Assembly (NCBI GenBank): GCA_019137255.1 | Contig: WPDH01000053.1 | Span: 1 to 64,000, forward strand | DNA: 64,000 nt | Direction of reading: 5' to 3' | From: Corinectria fuckeliana | Taxonomy: Eukaryota; Ascomycota; Sordariomycetes; Hypocreales; Nectriaceae | Shown here: positions 45,351 through 57,454 of the stretch, one piece after another | Layout: each line of letters starts with the position of its first letter | Numbering within the stretch: the first letter of the stretch is position 1 | Notes under the pieces: generated by a model | What the model saw: only the letters and a program-made list of their open reading frames with translations | Told to the model about the DNA's origin: nothing | Databases searched by the model: none | Made by a program: the position numbers and the translations under genes

Positions 45351-48300
45351 ATGGAATCAAGCGAGATACAGTATCTCTTCAAAGAGACCCGCTTGAACCT
45401 CGAGCCTCCAGCCTCGTCGTCCACGGTTACGATTCGAGTTCCCTCCGCCTCCTCCACCGGCCGCGGCCATCGCAAGAACGCGCGGGACAACTCCGTCGAG
45501 GATGAAACGACCTTTCGATTAAAGAACTTGGCGACCGCGTCGTCCATATACCACCGACAATGGCATGACACGCCGCGCAGCTTCCTCTGGCGGGTCTTGG
45601 AGGACGGGACGATGCTTAGCATTCGGGCTGTGGATGTTTGCAAGAAGGCCCAGATCGCAGATACGCCTTTGGTCCTCAACTTTCACTTCTCCGTGCCCAT
45701 CCAGCCCGGGTGCGTGGCGTTCTCGGATCCAGAGGAGCACGACTCGCTTTCTGTCTTTGTCATAGACCAGGCGAACCAGCTGTACACATTCACGCTTCGG
45801 CCCGACCTCTTCAGGAAGCGGGCGGCTATCGATGCTGGGCTTTCCGAGCTCGGCAAGGTTCAGTCTCCTGCCGGCCTGAGCTTCAAGCACCCGCACCGGA
45901 TGGTGGCTGTGACAGCGGAGACGCTCCTCGTGACTGTCAACGATGGCGGCATGATTCGCCTGGATAGGACCAAGCCCCACACTGGTAAGTTGATACTGTA
46001 CTCCGAGAATGGCCTTTGTCTAACAAAACTCTCAGCATTGGACGCCATGTGGACGGAATCGTTTTTCAACGTACAAGGCTGGGCACAGAACCTCCGCAGC
46101 TTGCTTCCCTTCCAGGGGAGACACACAATCAAGTACGGCAAGACCAACATGGAATATAGTGCGGCAACAGCAGTGCAAGTCACGTCTTTTGGACTCGACG
46201 ACGCCCTTTTCGCCATCACGGTCTGCCTCGACCACCGAATGCGAATCTGGAACGTGGACGACGGTCAAATCTTATACACGGGCGATATCCTGAACGCCGA
46301 GCGGAACCCGCAAGAGATTGGCAAGTGGGCTATTGATCCCACCCAAGCCAACCTCCTTCAAATCATCGGACGAAACCGGGGACAAAGAATCTGCGCGGTC
46401 TTCTCTCCTGTCGGTGTAGGGGAGTTCAAATTTTGGAAGATCATTGCCAAGGATAGCCATTCTATCATCGTGGAAGACGTCTTCCCCAAGACTGCTTTGG
46501 TTCCCGTGACGCCATCTTCATCGGACGTATGGACTATGGCCGATTTCATCCTCTCATCGCCCGCAGAGAGTGCCATCCAGCTGTGGACCCTCTGGAAGAA
46601 CAACATGACCTACCGAGTGCAAAGGCTGGAGATAGATCGCAAGACTATGGCACAGTCTTGGGAATATAATTGGGAAGGAGTCTATGTAGACACCCCGACA
46701 CAAACCGCGGAGACCGCCGGGCCTTGCGATCCTACCGATGTCACAGAGAAATGGCTTCAACTCATCCTAAAGCCTGGACGATTCACCAAAGCGACACTAG
46801 AGACAGCTTTATCAATCTACGAACGGGGGCTCGGTGCTACAAGAGAGGGTTCTAGGGGCAGGGGGCTTGCTGAATCGATATGCTCGGTTTTGGGCTCTAC
46901 GGCTACTTTGGACCGAGGCGCTGCGGGAGGCATGGACTACGAGCAGTTTCGCGCATCAAGCGAAACCCAGTGGAGGCGGTTCCATCGACTTCTAATGGAG
47001 CTTGACAAGCAGAGAGGCGAGGCCATAGGACTGGCGCTGGACCCGGGCACTGGCATGGCCTGGGTTGTTTGTTCGGATTTCCTCTCGGCTATCAGAGACT
47101 GCAGCAGCATAGAGCGGCTGTACCATAACCTTTCAGCGCCAGAGGAGGATCAAGAGCAGCAAGCCTCCCTAGTGAGCGCGGCCTTGGCCTTTGTGGAAGG
47201 GTTTCCAGACAACCTCATACAACTTTGCCAATCTGTCCTGCGACCCGAATTGTTTGAGGATTCTTCCAGGACAGACCTTGAACGGATACAGTACTTCTTT
47301 GACAAGTCGGGATTCTGGCGAGGCATCACGGACGAGGACTGCAGCCAGGTCGTCGAGACTCTGGGCCAAAACTTTGGCACAGTAACTGACCAACTTTACG
47401 CCGACCTTCTGAAACAAATCGCGGCCCCGGCCGATTCAAAGAGTCGAAATCTACGCCATCCTCTAACTGAGTTCGGAAGAAAGCTCATCGTCAAGGCGGC
47501 GCAGGAGAGCATCGAGCTGCAATGGAAAGTCTGCTTCAGCCAGCTGATCCTCTTAGTTCTCATGGAATTCGAGTGTGATCAGGATGCAGACGCCCTTCAT
47601 AACCGAGTTAATATCGGGCTAGTCTATAGACAGCTCATCGGTGCCCTACGAAGATTAGAGCTCTTGAAATGGCTCGCCCAGACGGAGATTACGGGGGCTG
47701 TCGTTCGGGAGAAGGGCGACGGCTCCAGCGCCTCTAAGAAGGCGGCTGACGATGTACAAGTGGTGACGGCCCTCGAGGCCAACGTGGGCCATCTCCTTGG
47801 TTTTGCCAACATTAAGAATGAACCGCTCGCCCATAGCGTCACCGATCTTATCGTCAACTTATGTGCGCCAGATAGCGACATCGAGGTCTCGCCACCGCTG
47901 ATCCAATGCTCCTTGATCAAGCGGGAAAGGGCTGACTTGGCTGTGGACCTCGCTCCCTTCTGCGACCAAGACCCCTTCTCCGTTTATGTACAAGGCCGTG
48001 TGCTACTTGCTGTCAAGGACTTTGGCTCTGCTGCTATTCATTTCAGAAAGGCGGCCATTGGAATGAGTAAGTCGGTAAAACTGAAACGTCGAGAAATCAA
48101 TTACTAACAAACTGCCAGGTACTGAGAATGTCGAGAGCGATCGCCACAGCAGCGGTCTTCTCGACGACACTGAGTGGAACCTACTAAACAACGGTCGTTC
48201 TAAGTACTATTCTCACATCGTAGCGCTATACGAGAAGCAAAAGGCGTACTCGTATGTGGTCGAGTTCGCTCGGCTTGCTATGCAGTTTCTGAGCTTCAAG

Positions 48301-48951
48301 CCAGATGCGGCCTTCACAAAGACGGACATGCAGAGTCGATTGTTCAATGCCGCTGTGGTGACCTCGCAGTTCGAGCTTGCTCACGCCAGCTTGCTCTCGA
48401 TCGACGACCAGGCGCTGAGGCATTCGAGCCTCCGAAAGCTGGTTGACAAGATGTGCGAGACATACCACAACATCGAGCTTGTGGGTTTGCCATTCCCCGG
48501 CATGCAACAGGAAGTGGACGATATCCTTGCCCAGAAATCCAAAGCAACCCTAGATGTCATTGATGGATTCCCCTACCATCAAGTTCTCTACTCGTGGAGA
48601 ATCAAGCACAGCAACTACAGAGGTGCCGCGTCAGTTCTGTTGGATCGCATCCAGAAGCTGCGAACTGCCGGCGAGGGAGACGAGGTCACTGGAGAAGATA
48701 TCCTCGACACGCCCGTGACAAGACAATACTTGCTGCTCATCAACGCCCTCAGCTGCGTGGACGCCAAGCAGGCCTGGATCTACGACGAGCCGACGGCGGG
48801 ACAGGGGCGATTTGGCGAGACGCCCGGAAAGCGGAAGGTGGTGTCGTTGGCGGATATTCGGAAACAGTATCAGGATGAACTGGATCGGATTGCGGCCATT
48901 CACAACAACCAGTTCGGATTCGAGGCAGACGATGCCATGGAAATTGTATAA
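45351..48951 (+). CDS. NUP120: Nucleoporin Nup120 (Nup160 family)
   Basis: Exons 45351-45984, 46036-48066 and 48119-48951 give 1165 residues. The second intron (52 bp) has a perfect TTACTAAC branch. The first (51 bp, GTAAGT..CTCAG with TCTAAC branch) is a multiple of three and lacks stops, so the frame also reads through; I call it an intron because of its signals and size. The N-terminal half is beta-propeller-like (FLWRVLEDGTMLSIRAVD; ALFAITVCLDHRMRIWNVDDGQ is WD-like), with the family's WTESFFNVQGW segment. The C-terminal half is helical solenoid. Nup120/160 is part of the Y-complex (Nup84/107) of the nuclear pore outer rings. An earlier ATG at 45340 is out of frame. Confidence 0.88.
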
Positions 48952-49209
48952 GGTTTGGAAGAGGGCAGGGGGGGAATTATGTAGACTAAGGGTGTTGCTT
49001 TTAAAGATGACAGGGCGAGATACCTCGGACACGACATAGGATTCATATGGGATTAATCATTTCCTTGTTTTGGCTACGAAACTCGAGTACTTCGATCACC
49101 TGGCTCTCCCTAATATCTTTAAACCTAAAACGCCAGGACCGATGCTAGAAAACTTGCAAATAGCTGTTGACAACGCACACTCAAAGACGAACCGCTAGAG
49201 AGGGCATGC

Positions 49210-50381
49210 TTAGACCTGGACTATGCCAAGCTTGCTCTCTGGGGGTGCGTGTAGTTGCTGAGTGCCGGCGCCTTGAACGGGCGCGGCATCAGGAGCCTGG
49301 CGGTAAAGGATGATCTCAGACTGCTTGAAGTATCGTCGGGCGTCTGCAGGCAAAGTCAGGCAACTGTAAATAGCAACGAGGGGGTTCTGAACGGGAGGTA
49401 AACCAACCTTCGTCGATGAGGACGAGACTGAGGTAGTAGCGGGTGGAGAATTTCTTGTTGACGTCGCGGAACGTGGGCGTCAGGTCAAAGCCGCCGAGGA
49501 AGAGTCGGATGGGAATAGTCTCGCCTCGCGACGGCGAGCCATCCATGATCTCGAAGCGCACCAGGGTCTCGCTCTCGTTGTACTGGTTCGGGGCGGCTCC
49601 GGTGGTCTCCCTCCGGATGATGGACAGCTCCATGTGCTTGATCTTCAGGCGGACCAGCAGGAAGTAGATGCGGCCGACGATTACGTCCTTGAGGTGGTAC
49701 TTGCTCTTGCTGTACTCGAACTCGATGTGCAGGCAGTCCTCGATGCCGACGTCCATCTTGATGCTGCTGTTCATCTCCGGCGGGATGCGATAGCTATAGA
49801 CCCAGATGTCCTTCTCGCGGATGACGTCGGCCATGCGGCGGGAGACGGTGACGCGGACAAAGTAGCGCAGCTTGACGTTGATTCCGTTGTACGACTCGTA
49901 CTGCTTCTCGACGTTCTTGAAGTTGAAGTCGAAGGTTTGGGGGTGTTGCAGCTCGCTAGGGGCGGCTAGTTCTTGGTTGAGGGAGAGGAACTCGTAGTGG
50001 TTGCCACGGTCAAAGAACATTTCTGGTTTACGGGCGTCAGCAATCGAGGTAGCGGGACAAATGCGTGTACCGGCGGGCTCAACAGAGGATGCGGGGCGTG
50101 GAGCACGGAGCGTGGATGGCTTCAGGGGGCGCGGCGTCGGATGGCGGCGGGAATGGTCGCATACCTATTGTGCCGATGAACTGGACCTTGATGCCGGTGT
50201 GCTCGAGCCGCTTGCCATCCTTGGGACGGACGGTGACGGCGCCCTTGACGGACTCGCCGTCCATGAAGAGGGGCGCCTTCTCGCGGCGGTTCTTGTCGAG
50301 CTTGACATCGACCATGGAACGATCGTCGGCATCGTCGAGGACGACATCGATGTCGACTGGGGTCGCGAAGAAGTATGACAT
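49210..50381 (-). CDS. VPS26: Retromer subunit Vps26
   Basis: Minus-strand exons 50381-50165, 50022-49408 and 49343-49210 (introns 142 and 64 bp) give 321 residues. The junctions restore QFIGTIEMFFDRGNHYEF and LVLIDEDARRYFKQSE, both Vps26 hallmarks. The fold is arrestin-like; other family segments are YFVRVTVSRR, DIWVYSY, IRLFLGGFDLTPTFRDVNKKFSTRYYL. With Vps35 and Vps29 it forms the cargo-binding trimer that returns receptors from endosomes to the Golgi. The last exon is too short to stand out as a frame; the stop is at 49210-49212. The C-terminal tail after YRQAP is Gln/Pro-rich and variable. Converges with NUP120 and diverges from RPL9. Confidence 0.95.
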
Positions 50382-51117
50382 GGTGGGCGGGCGGCGGAGG
50401 AAGGAGGAGGAGGGCGGGTAGGGAGAGACAGTCGATGCGCGCAAGGTCAAGGTGTGGACTCGAGGTCGCGGCAAAAGAGAGAGAGAGAAAGACGCTGAAT
50501 CGCGAGGTTGGAGGCTGGCGAGGCGCAGGGATGGTTTGGTGGTGAGGGCGTTCGGGTCGGCGCTCGCTGACGTATCGGCCGGGGGAGCCACCCGAGCTTG
50601 TCCGTGAGCCACTACTGAGCCACTGTGGCCGTTGGAGCTGTCGAAGCCTGGAGCCGCAACACACGGCACAATCCGAAATGGGAAATACAGCAATTAGATA
50701 AGTGCGTCTCCATGCCCGAAACAGAGGGATGTTGCCTGTGGTGGTCTAATATCGACGGCTTCGAACTTGAGACACGCCCAGCTGCTTGTTCAATTATCGT
50801 CCAACCGTCAACCAGTACTCGTGTATCCACCATCTATTATTCTAGAGCCGTAGTCTATTGGCTAATTAACATGTCACCACTCAAAGACTGTGAAGTGGAT
50901 TGAGTACTACTAGTCACGTGCTGGATCACGCTGATTGCCTCCACCTCTAGGTCGCACTTAACCCCGTCCGGTACAACCCCGGCCACGCCAACTTTTCCCT
51001 CACGTGTGGCCAGCCCTAGAACTTTTCCCGCCCACACGAAATTCGTCAAACAATTCGTGACCGCCGACGACTCCAGATACCCTCAACCCCCGACATCAAC
51101 ACCTCACAACCGGCAGG
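50382..51117. promoter_or_regulatory. Divergent promoter region VPS26 / RPL9
   Basis: 736 bp between two starts. The VPS26 side (50382-50520) is CT-rich on the minus strand. The RPL9 side is C-rich with pyrimidine stretches, common in ribosomal protein gene promoters. No defined site was identified. Confidence 0.5.
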
Positions 51118-52038
51118 ATGAGATACATTCATTCCCAGGAGCTCCTTGAGATCCCCGAGGGGGGTACGTTGCGCCCTCCGTTCCGATTCTCGCCCCGGCT
51201 TGGTTTGCATGTTCTGGACTCGCCGCCGCCCAAGCGTCGTGTGCGGCAGGCATCAGATCCTCGAGATGGGCTACGAGGATGGGAGCATCTCAGCATGCAA
51301 TTGGAACATGGATCGCTGACCCGTTTGCGCGTATAGTCAAGGTCGCCATCAAGTCGCGGATTGTCACTGTCGAGGGTCCCCGAGGTACGCAACACCATCC
51401 AGCTAGCTCTCGAGCCCTGGGCTGGCCCGCAGAGTCGTGGGACGCAAATCATCTGACTGTGCGGAAACAGGCAAGCTCGTCAAGGACCTGAGCCACTTGG
51501 CTGTCAACTTCACTGCGCCCAAGCCCAACACCATCTCCATCGAGATCCACCACGGCAACCGAAAGAATGTCGCTACCCTCCGAACGGTCCGCACCCTCAT
51601 CAACAACTTGATCATCGGTGTCACCAAGGGCTTCAAGTACAAGATGCGATACGTCTACGCCCATTTCCCCATCAACGTCAACCTGTCCAAGTCCGCCGAG
51701 ACCGGCCTGCACGAGGTCGAGATCCGAAACTTCATCGGCGAGAAGATTGTCCGCCGCGTCGTGATGCAGCCCGGTGTCGAGGTTGAGACCTCCGCTTCCC
51801 AGAAGGACGAGCTTGTCCTGTTCGGCAACTCACTCGAAAACGTGTCGCAGAGCGCTGCCGACATCCAGCAGATCTGCCGAGTGCGAAACAAGGATATCCG
51901 AAAGGTAGGAGCCCGACCGATTTCTAATACCCCTCTCTCAGTGACTTTCTTGTTGGTTCAGGGCTTCATGCTAACCTACAACAGTTCCTAGACGGTCTGT
52001 ACGTTTCCGAGAAGGGTAACGTTGTTCAGGATGAATAG
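51118..52038 (+). CDS. RPL9: 60S ribosomal protein L9 (uL6)
   Basis: Exons 51118-51163, 51337-51384, 51471-51904 and 51985-52038 give 193 residues (yeast Rpl9 has 191). The two first exons are tiny (46 and 48 bp) and the first intron is the longest of the gene at 173 bp, a common layout for fungal ribosomal protein genes. Splicing gives MRYIHSQELLEIPEGVKVAI, then IVTVEGPRGKLVKDLSH, and the end reads RKFLDGLYVSEKGNVVQDE. The core has IRTLINNLI-like and GFKYKMRYVYAHFPINVN segments and FIGEKIVRRV of uL6. It sits near the P-stalk base of the large subunit. Exon assignments rest on restoring the family sequence at all three junctions. Confidence 0.95.
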
Positions 52039-52779
52039 ACGCGGATATGGATCTTGTTTCTTTTGCGTTTCTGGGTCTCAGGAGTGGCGAAGGGTTCATC
52101 ATTGCATGTCAAGTAGCAAAGGGCTACAAAACAAATACTAAAAGCAACGATATGATGGCTCCGGTGCCAACACTCAATTTCGCAAACGTGTGACTTGCGG
52201 GAGTACAGGGGACGTTTAGACGAGGGCTTGGGGTTTCTGACGGTAAAAATTGGGGTTTATCATAACAATCAGCACGAGAGGCTACCTATTGAGAAACTAC
52301 CGCGGCCCTTTGCTTCCGAACCCTCTTTTGCAGCGCAGTTGGAAGAGGCAGCTTGACAACTCGATACGACATGGAGGAAAGGCACATTTCACGCACAGCG
52401 AGGAAATCGAAATTGGGTGTGAAACGTCTCTTGGGTATATACCCGGCGACTGATGTATTCATTTATCGGACTCTTCATTTTTTCTTTCCTTCCTTCGTAG
52501 CTGGTCATTTCTTCTTTCCTTTGCATGACATGATTCTTTAGTAGCAAACCGGCAACCTCAAATACGCACTGAGAAAATGCAACAAGCAAACGCAAAGGGG
52601 GGGGGGGGGGCATTATATGTCTCTCAAAGTCGAACCAAAAACGCCAGCAGCCCTATGTGCAAAACAAAAAAGCAACGCATCGAGCGTATATCCATGAAAA
52701 CTCGAGACCCTATGTCGAATGCGGAGACATGTACAGGATGAGTGTGTAAGAGAAAAGGGGACAGGGACAGTGCGTGAGA
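52039..52779. other. Convergent 3' intergenic region (RPL9 / Cys-rich membrane protein)
   Basis: 741 bp with a G14 run at 52597-52610. No gene is supportable; both 3' UTRs lie here. Confidence 0.55.
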
Positions 52780-54058
52780 TCAAGGTCGTTCGGAGTGGGA
52801 GTAGTATGATCTCGCACGACCCGCCCGACTGTCTCGGGTCCGGCGAGTGCGCTGTGTTCGTCCGCCAGAGCTAGAGCTGCCGCCGCCTGAAGGATTGGTC
52901 AGTCTTTGTGTCGAACATGCGGTGGTGGGTTGAGGAGGGTCACTTACTGGGACTCGTGTAGTCGCTATATGAGTAGTATGAGTCGCTGTATCGCGAGGAG
53001 CCTCGTGAGGACCGTGCGGGCTTGCTTGAGGGCTTCTTGTCCTTCTTCATGTTGAGGAGGGCCAGGAGGGTAGCGGCGAGACCGGCGATGCCGAGCCACT
53101 TCTTGCCGCCCGACTCCTTCTTCTTCTCGCGGCGGGAACCTGCCGACGAGGGGCGGCCGCCTTTCCCGCCGCCGCCGAACCAGCCCTTGTGCTCGTTCCT
53201 CTTGGAGTGGGCGGTGGGGGGCCGGCTGCCGTGGCGGGAGTAGCGCTCCTCGTAGACGTCGACGCGTTCGCTGCTCTCCTCCTTCTTCTTCTTGCCGAAG
53301 ATGGCGACCCAGAGGCCGCGGGCAATGCAGCAGAAGCAGAGCAGGAGGAGGAGGGCGACACCGGCCAGGGTGCCAATGACAATGCCGGCAATGGCGCCGG
53401 CGCTGAGGTTGCCCCCGGTGCCGTTGCCGTCGGCGCCGATGGTGTCGTTATCACTGGTGGCGGTTGCGCTGGCCGAGGTGCCGGTCTCCGAGACCGTGTC
53501 CGAGGCCGTGTTCGAGGCCGTGTCGGTGCTGCGGACTCCTTCGGTGGTGACGGTGGTGGTGCCGGTGACTCGGTACGGGGCCGAGTACTGGGTGGTGACC
53601 TTGCCGTTGGACGTGACGACGACGGTGGTGCCGCCCTCCATGCCCGGCTTGGCGGAGCACTGGCCCTCGAAGGCGCAGGTCTGCCAGCCGGCGCAGCAGA
53701 TGGTGCCGCAGGCTTCTTGCTGCTTGTTCTTGGGCACGCAGTCGACGCCGGCGGTGGCCTCGGGAGCGGCGTCCCACAGGGTCATGAGGGTGGTGGTGTA
53801 AGTTCGGGTCTCGGTCCAGGTGGTGGTGATGGCGCCGTAGTAGCTGCCGTCGGCGACGCAGGTGGCCACATTGTTCAGCGTGGTGCAGACCTCGCTGGAG
53901 TCGCAGCAGTACTGGTTGTCGGCGCCGCAGTAGGAATTGCAGGCGCGCGGCATGAGGTACGAGAAGCCCACATCGTGGAAGCTGTCTCGAGGGAACGGCG
54001 TGGCCGCAGTCAGGCCCGCCGCGACGAGGAGCAGCAGCGGCCTCGACGAGAAGCGCAT
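52780..54058 (-). CDS. Cys-rich, Ser/Thr-rich single-pass membrane protein, possible wall sensor
   Basis: Minus-strand exons 54058-52948 and 52886-52780 (intron 61 bp) give 405 residues. A signal peptide (MRFSSRPLLLLVAAGLTAA) is followed by two Cys clusters (about 38-70, CNSYCGADNQYCC..; about 108-140, CGTICCAGWQTC..C), a Thr/Ser-rich stalk suited to O-glycosylation, and a transmembrane helix at about 222-250 (IAGIVIGTLAGVALLLLLCFCC). The basic tail holds a second hydrophobic stretch near 320-337 (WLGIAGLAATLLALL) and ends in an Arg/Ser-rich, Tyr-rich tail. The design recalls Mid2/Wsc-type surface sensors, but no WSC domain is present and I do not recognise the family. The small last exon replaces the in-frame stop just inside the intron. 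Confidence 0.8.
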
Positions 54059-55819
54059 GGCGGCGGTCGCTTGGGGGTTCAATCGCAATCGGGCAGAGTT
54101 GAAGGAGACTGAGCCAATGTCGCTAGGGGAAAGGGAAAGGGAAAGGACGGCGGCGGTCTTTTGTCTCGGGTCCCGGGCTGCGAACTTGGCGCCTTCGGGC
54201 AGAATGTCTGGAATGCGGGAGAGCGGGTTTGACGCGGGCGGGAGCGGTGTAGTGCTGGCTGGTACCCAAAGTTGGAGTCCGGTGGGGGGAGAGTATTTTG
54301 GGTTGTGAGGATGGATCTGCGAGGACAGACGGTTGAAGTTGGAAGAGTTGAGGAAGTTTGGGAGGAACAAGCACCGCAGGAAGCCAAGTGCTGGGCGCTG
54401 CAGTATGACTTTTAAGCGGCTGGCTGGCGGTGGGCTGCGAACGAATGGCTTCGTTAATTGTGCTCCCAACCTCCCACTTACACCCAGCCTCTCGGTTTTC
54501 GCAGCGGCGGCAAGACTCGACACACCAAGGGGGGAAAGGGGAAACCTGGTCCACACTGGATGATCAGCAAAAAAATGTGTAATGCACACGGGGTTCGGGG
54601 TGCACTCAGTCCTTTTTCGTTTATCCCGGGATTTTTCCTGTATCGTTCTGAGCTGTTGCGAAGGTGTTGGGCGTTGCAATTATGACGGCGAGATGGAGTA
54701 CAGATGCGCTGGATGCATGGCGGGGGGGAGAGAGAGCCCAGAGCCCTTTGGGTGGGCAGCCAGCTCATGACACCTAAAAAAAAACGCACCGCCAGCTGGT
54801 TTACGGGACAACTATCGATAACTGCTGCTTCCCCCCCTGGGGGCCCGGGGCGGCCAGTCGGGGCGCTGCGGGACGGGTTGGGCGCCGTGGCCCGTGTGCC
54901 GTAGCCTCCACTGTCGCCAACTCTGCAGCGCCTGTCAAGGTGCGTTCCCGCCCGAATCCCGCCCGGCGGGTCCCGTCACCTATGGACCTGTTTCGCTTCC
55001 ACTTGGCCCGAGAGGTTCCTGGCATTTTTAACGTACAACTTGGCTCGGGCAGGGACAGGGGCCGGCTTCTGCAGGCGAACGGCGAACCGGCTTGCGATCC
55101 ATGATGCAGAAGGTTAATTTCATTCAGGGGCAGTTGTCCCTGCAGCAAGTCGACTGGATCTCGGGGGTCCATTTGCGGGATTCAGTGCCCTGAGCGATGA
55201 GTCGGACATGGGAAAACTTGGGAGGCTGGGAAAAGCTGTGATGGATATTTACAAAAGAACCCCTCCACCGCTAACTCGTCACCCACGACGACCAGCGATT
55301 GACGGTTAACGAGGCTCGCTATGGGTACGAAGTACAGATTCTAAAACGAGGAGGAGTGGCCTTGTTGTGTTTCCATTACTTTAGTGTATTGTCTGCTATT
55401 TTATTTTATTTTTGGAGTTTCAGTCAATGAGGAGAAAGAGAAAGTATGCATACGAGCGAAGTGGTTGGATCCGTCTGAGAAGAGAAGGCCTGTGTTCGCC
55501 CGGGCCAACGTCGGCTACAAGCAGCTACGCCTCCAGCTGCAATCAAGCCACATCAAGCCCACCAGCCCACCAGGTCGACCACCTGTGTGTGGCTTAGCTC
55601 AAGGTCCAGAGCTCCCAAGTCTGTTCCAAGTTGGGGAGAGGGAGCTGTGACGCTGCTGCTTGGTTGCATCACCAGCAACCTCATCTCATCCGCTCCTTCG
55701 CTGTCTCCTCCCATCGTCAATTCCTCCCCCTTTTCTCTTCCCATCCCCTTCTTCTCCCCCCGCCAATCACCTCTCGCCCATCGGCCGACGTCCTCTTTCG
55801 CAGCCGCGACACCGTCACC
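54059..55819. promoter_or_regulatory. Divergent region upstream of the Cys-rich protein and VMA13
   Basis: 1.76 kb. 54059-54550 is CT-rich on the minus strand (leader of the Cys-rich protein gene), and 55640-55819 is CT-rich on the plus strand (leader of VMA13). A GC-rich patch with C7, CCCCGGGG-like palindromic sequence lies at 54831-54852. No gene seen. Confidence 0.55.
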
Positions 55820-57454
55820 ATGTCGCTCGATCCGCCGACGTACCTGGCCTCCCTGCAGAGCAACATCCGACAGCGGCCGATTCCTTGGGACGGCGCCGTT
55901 AGAGCTGGCACCCTGACGGAGGAGCAGTATTCCAAGATCCGCGCCGTCGACAAGGCCAAGAAGCCCGAGCAGAGGAAGGAGATTGTCTCGGCTGACCTCG
56001 ACGGATACCGGGTACTGTTCGTCGGTGGTTCTGGAAAGCTGAGCGTGCTCGAGACGGCAGGAAAGCATGCGAATGTGATCCAGTACATCCTCGTGTTGCT
56101 GGGCGACTTGCTCGAGGGTAAGTCCACCCGCGAGTCCATCACGCCTTCAGCACATGCGCAATGAAGGAAAGGCTGCGACAGGCGTCTCTGCCATCTATGG
56201 CAGCTTCCCTCATATCCCCCTAAGCTTTATGATACTGACATGACATCCGCTCCTAGGTGCTCCATCCCTTGCCAAAGCCATCTTCAAGACCCAAGACCCA
56301 TATCGACATTTCTTACCGCTTCTGAACTCAACCAACGCCGAGGATCCTATCCCGTTGCTCACAGCGCACGCCCTAACCACCCTGATGTCTCTGTCTCGAG
56401 ATGAGTCCCCGGCGACCCACCAGGCCTTACCCGTCATCTTCACCTACCTGTCCGGTCTGGCCAAGAGTTCCGACGCGGGGCTACAAGACATTGCCGTGCA
56501 GGAATACTCTTCGCTGCTCTTCGGCCAGGCCTCGCGAAAGCAGTTTTGGAACCAGCGGAGTGAGACGGTTCAGCCCCTCATCAAGATTCTGCAGACCGCC
56601 GTCGGCATCAGCAACGCCGACTCATCCGCTAGCCTCTGGAGCGGCAACACGACCACTCGAAGCGCTGGGTTTGAAGGCTCGCTCGGTGGTGGTGTCGGAC
56701 TGCAGCTGTTGTATCATGCCCTTCTCGTCATCTGGCAGATGAGCTTCGAGTCCGAGGATATTGGCGATGATCTGAATGAGTGGGCTTCAACCCTAGCAAT
56801 CCACCGCGAGTTTCGTTTTGACTGACATCTATCTGCAGCGAGTATGACGTTGTTGTCTTATACACTCACCTCCTGCGCCTGTCTCCCAAGGAGAAGACGA
56901 CCCGATTAATCCTCTCCACTCTCTACAATCTCCTCGAGAAGAATCAAAAGTCTCTTCTACCTACGGCAGTCCTCGCTCGCCTTCCCGCCCTGCTCGACAA
57001 CATTGCCGGTCGCCATCTTACGGATCCCGACCTGCTGGAGGATCTTTCAAGCCTCAAGGAAATGCTGGAGGAGTACACCAAGACGAAGACCACCTTTGAC
57101 GAGTACGTTGCCGAGGTTCAGGCCGGCCACTTGCGGTGGTCCCCTCCCCACCGGAACACCGTCTTCTGGGCTGAGAACGCTCGCAAGATCCTCGACTTCG
57201 AGAACGGCGAGATTCCCCGCAAGCTGGCCGAGATCATGCGACAGCCCTGGGACAACGACAAGCAGGTGCTGGCCATTGCCTGCAACGATGTCGCTTGTTT
57301 GGTGAAGGAGGTGCCGGAGAAGAGATACCAGCTGGAGAGGGTTGGGCTGAAGACACGAATTATGGAGCTCATGCAGTCGGACGACGAAAACGTCCGATGG
57401 GAGAGTCTCCGCGCGTTGGGCGGCTGGCTGAAGTATAGCTTCGAGCAGCAATGA
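55820..57454 (+). CDS. VMA13: V-type ATPase subunit H
   Basis: Exons 55820-56117, 56257-56779 and 56839-57454 give 478 residues, the same length as yeast Vma13. Junctions restore LGDLLEGAPSLAKA and DDLNDEYDVVVLYTHLL. Subunit H belongs to the peripheral V1 sector, bridges it to V0, and both activates the intact pump and inhibits ATP hydrolysis by free V1. Sequence is helical repeat (HEAT/armadillo-like) throughout; conserved C-terminal segments are GHLRWSPPHRNTVFWAENARK, DNDKQVLAIACNDV and VRWESLRALGGWL. The second donor is GTGGGC, weaker than the others, and continuing past it reaches a stop within 16 codons. Confidence 0.95.

Noticed and set aside
53189..54112. 307-codon plus-strand frame antisense to the Cys-rich membrane protein
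   Set aside because: Gly/Ala/Val-rich translation that mirrors the GC-rich third positions of the spliced minus-strand gene, which has a signal peptide, Cys clusters and a membrane helix.
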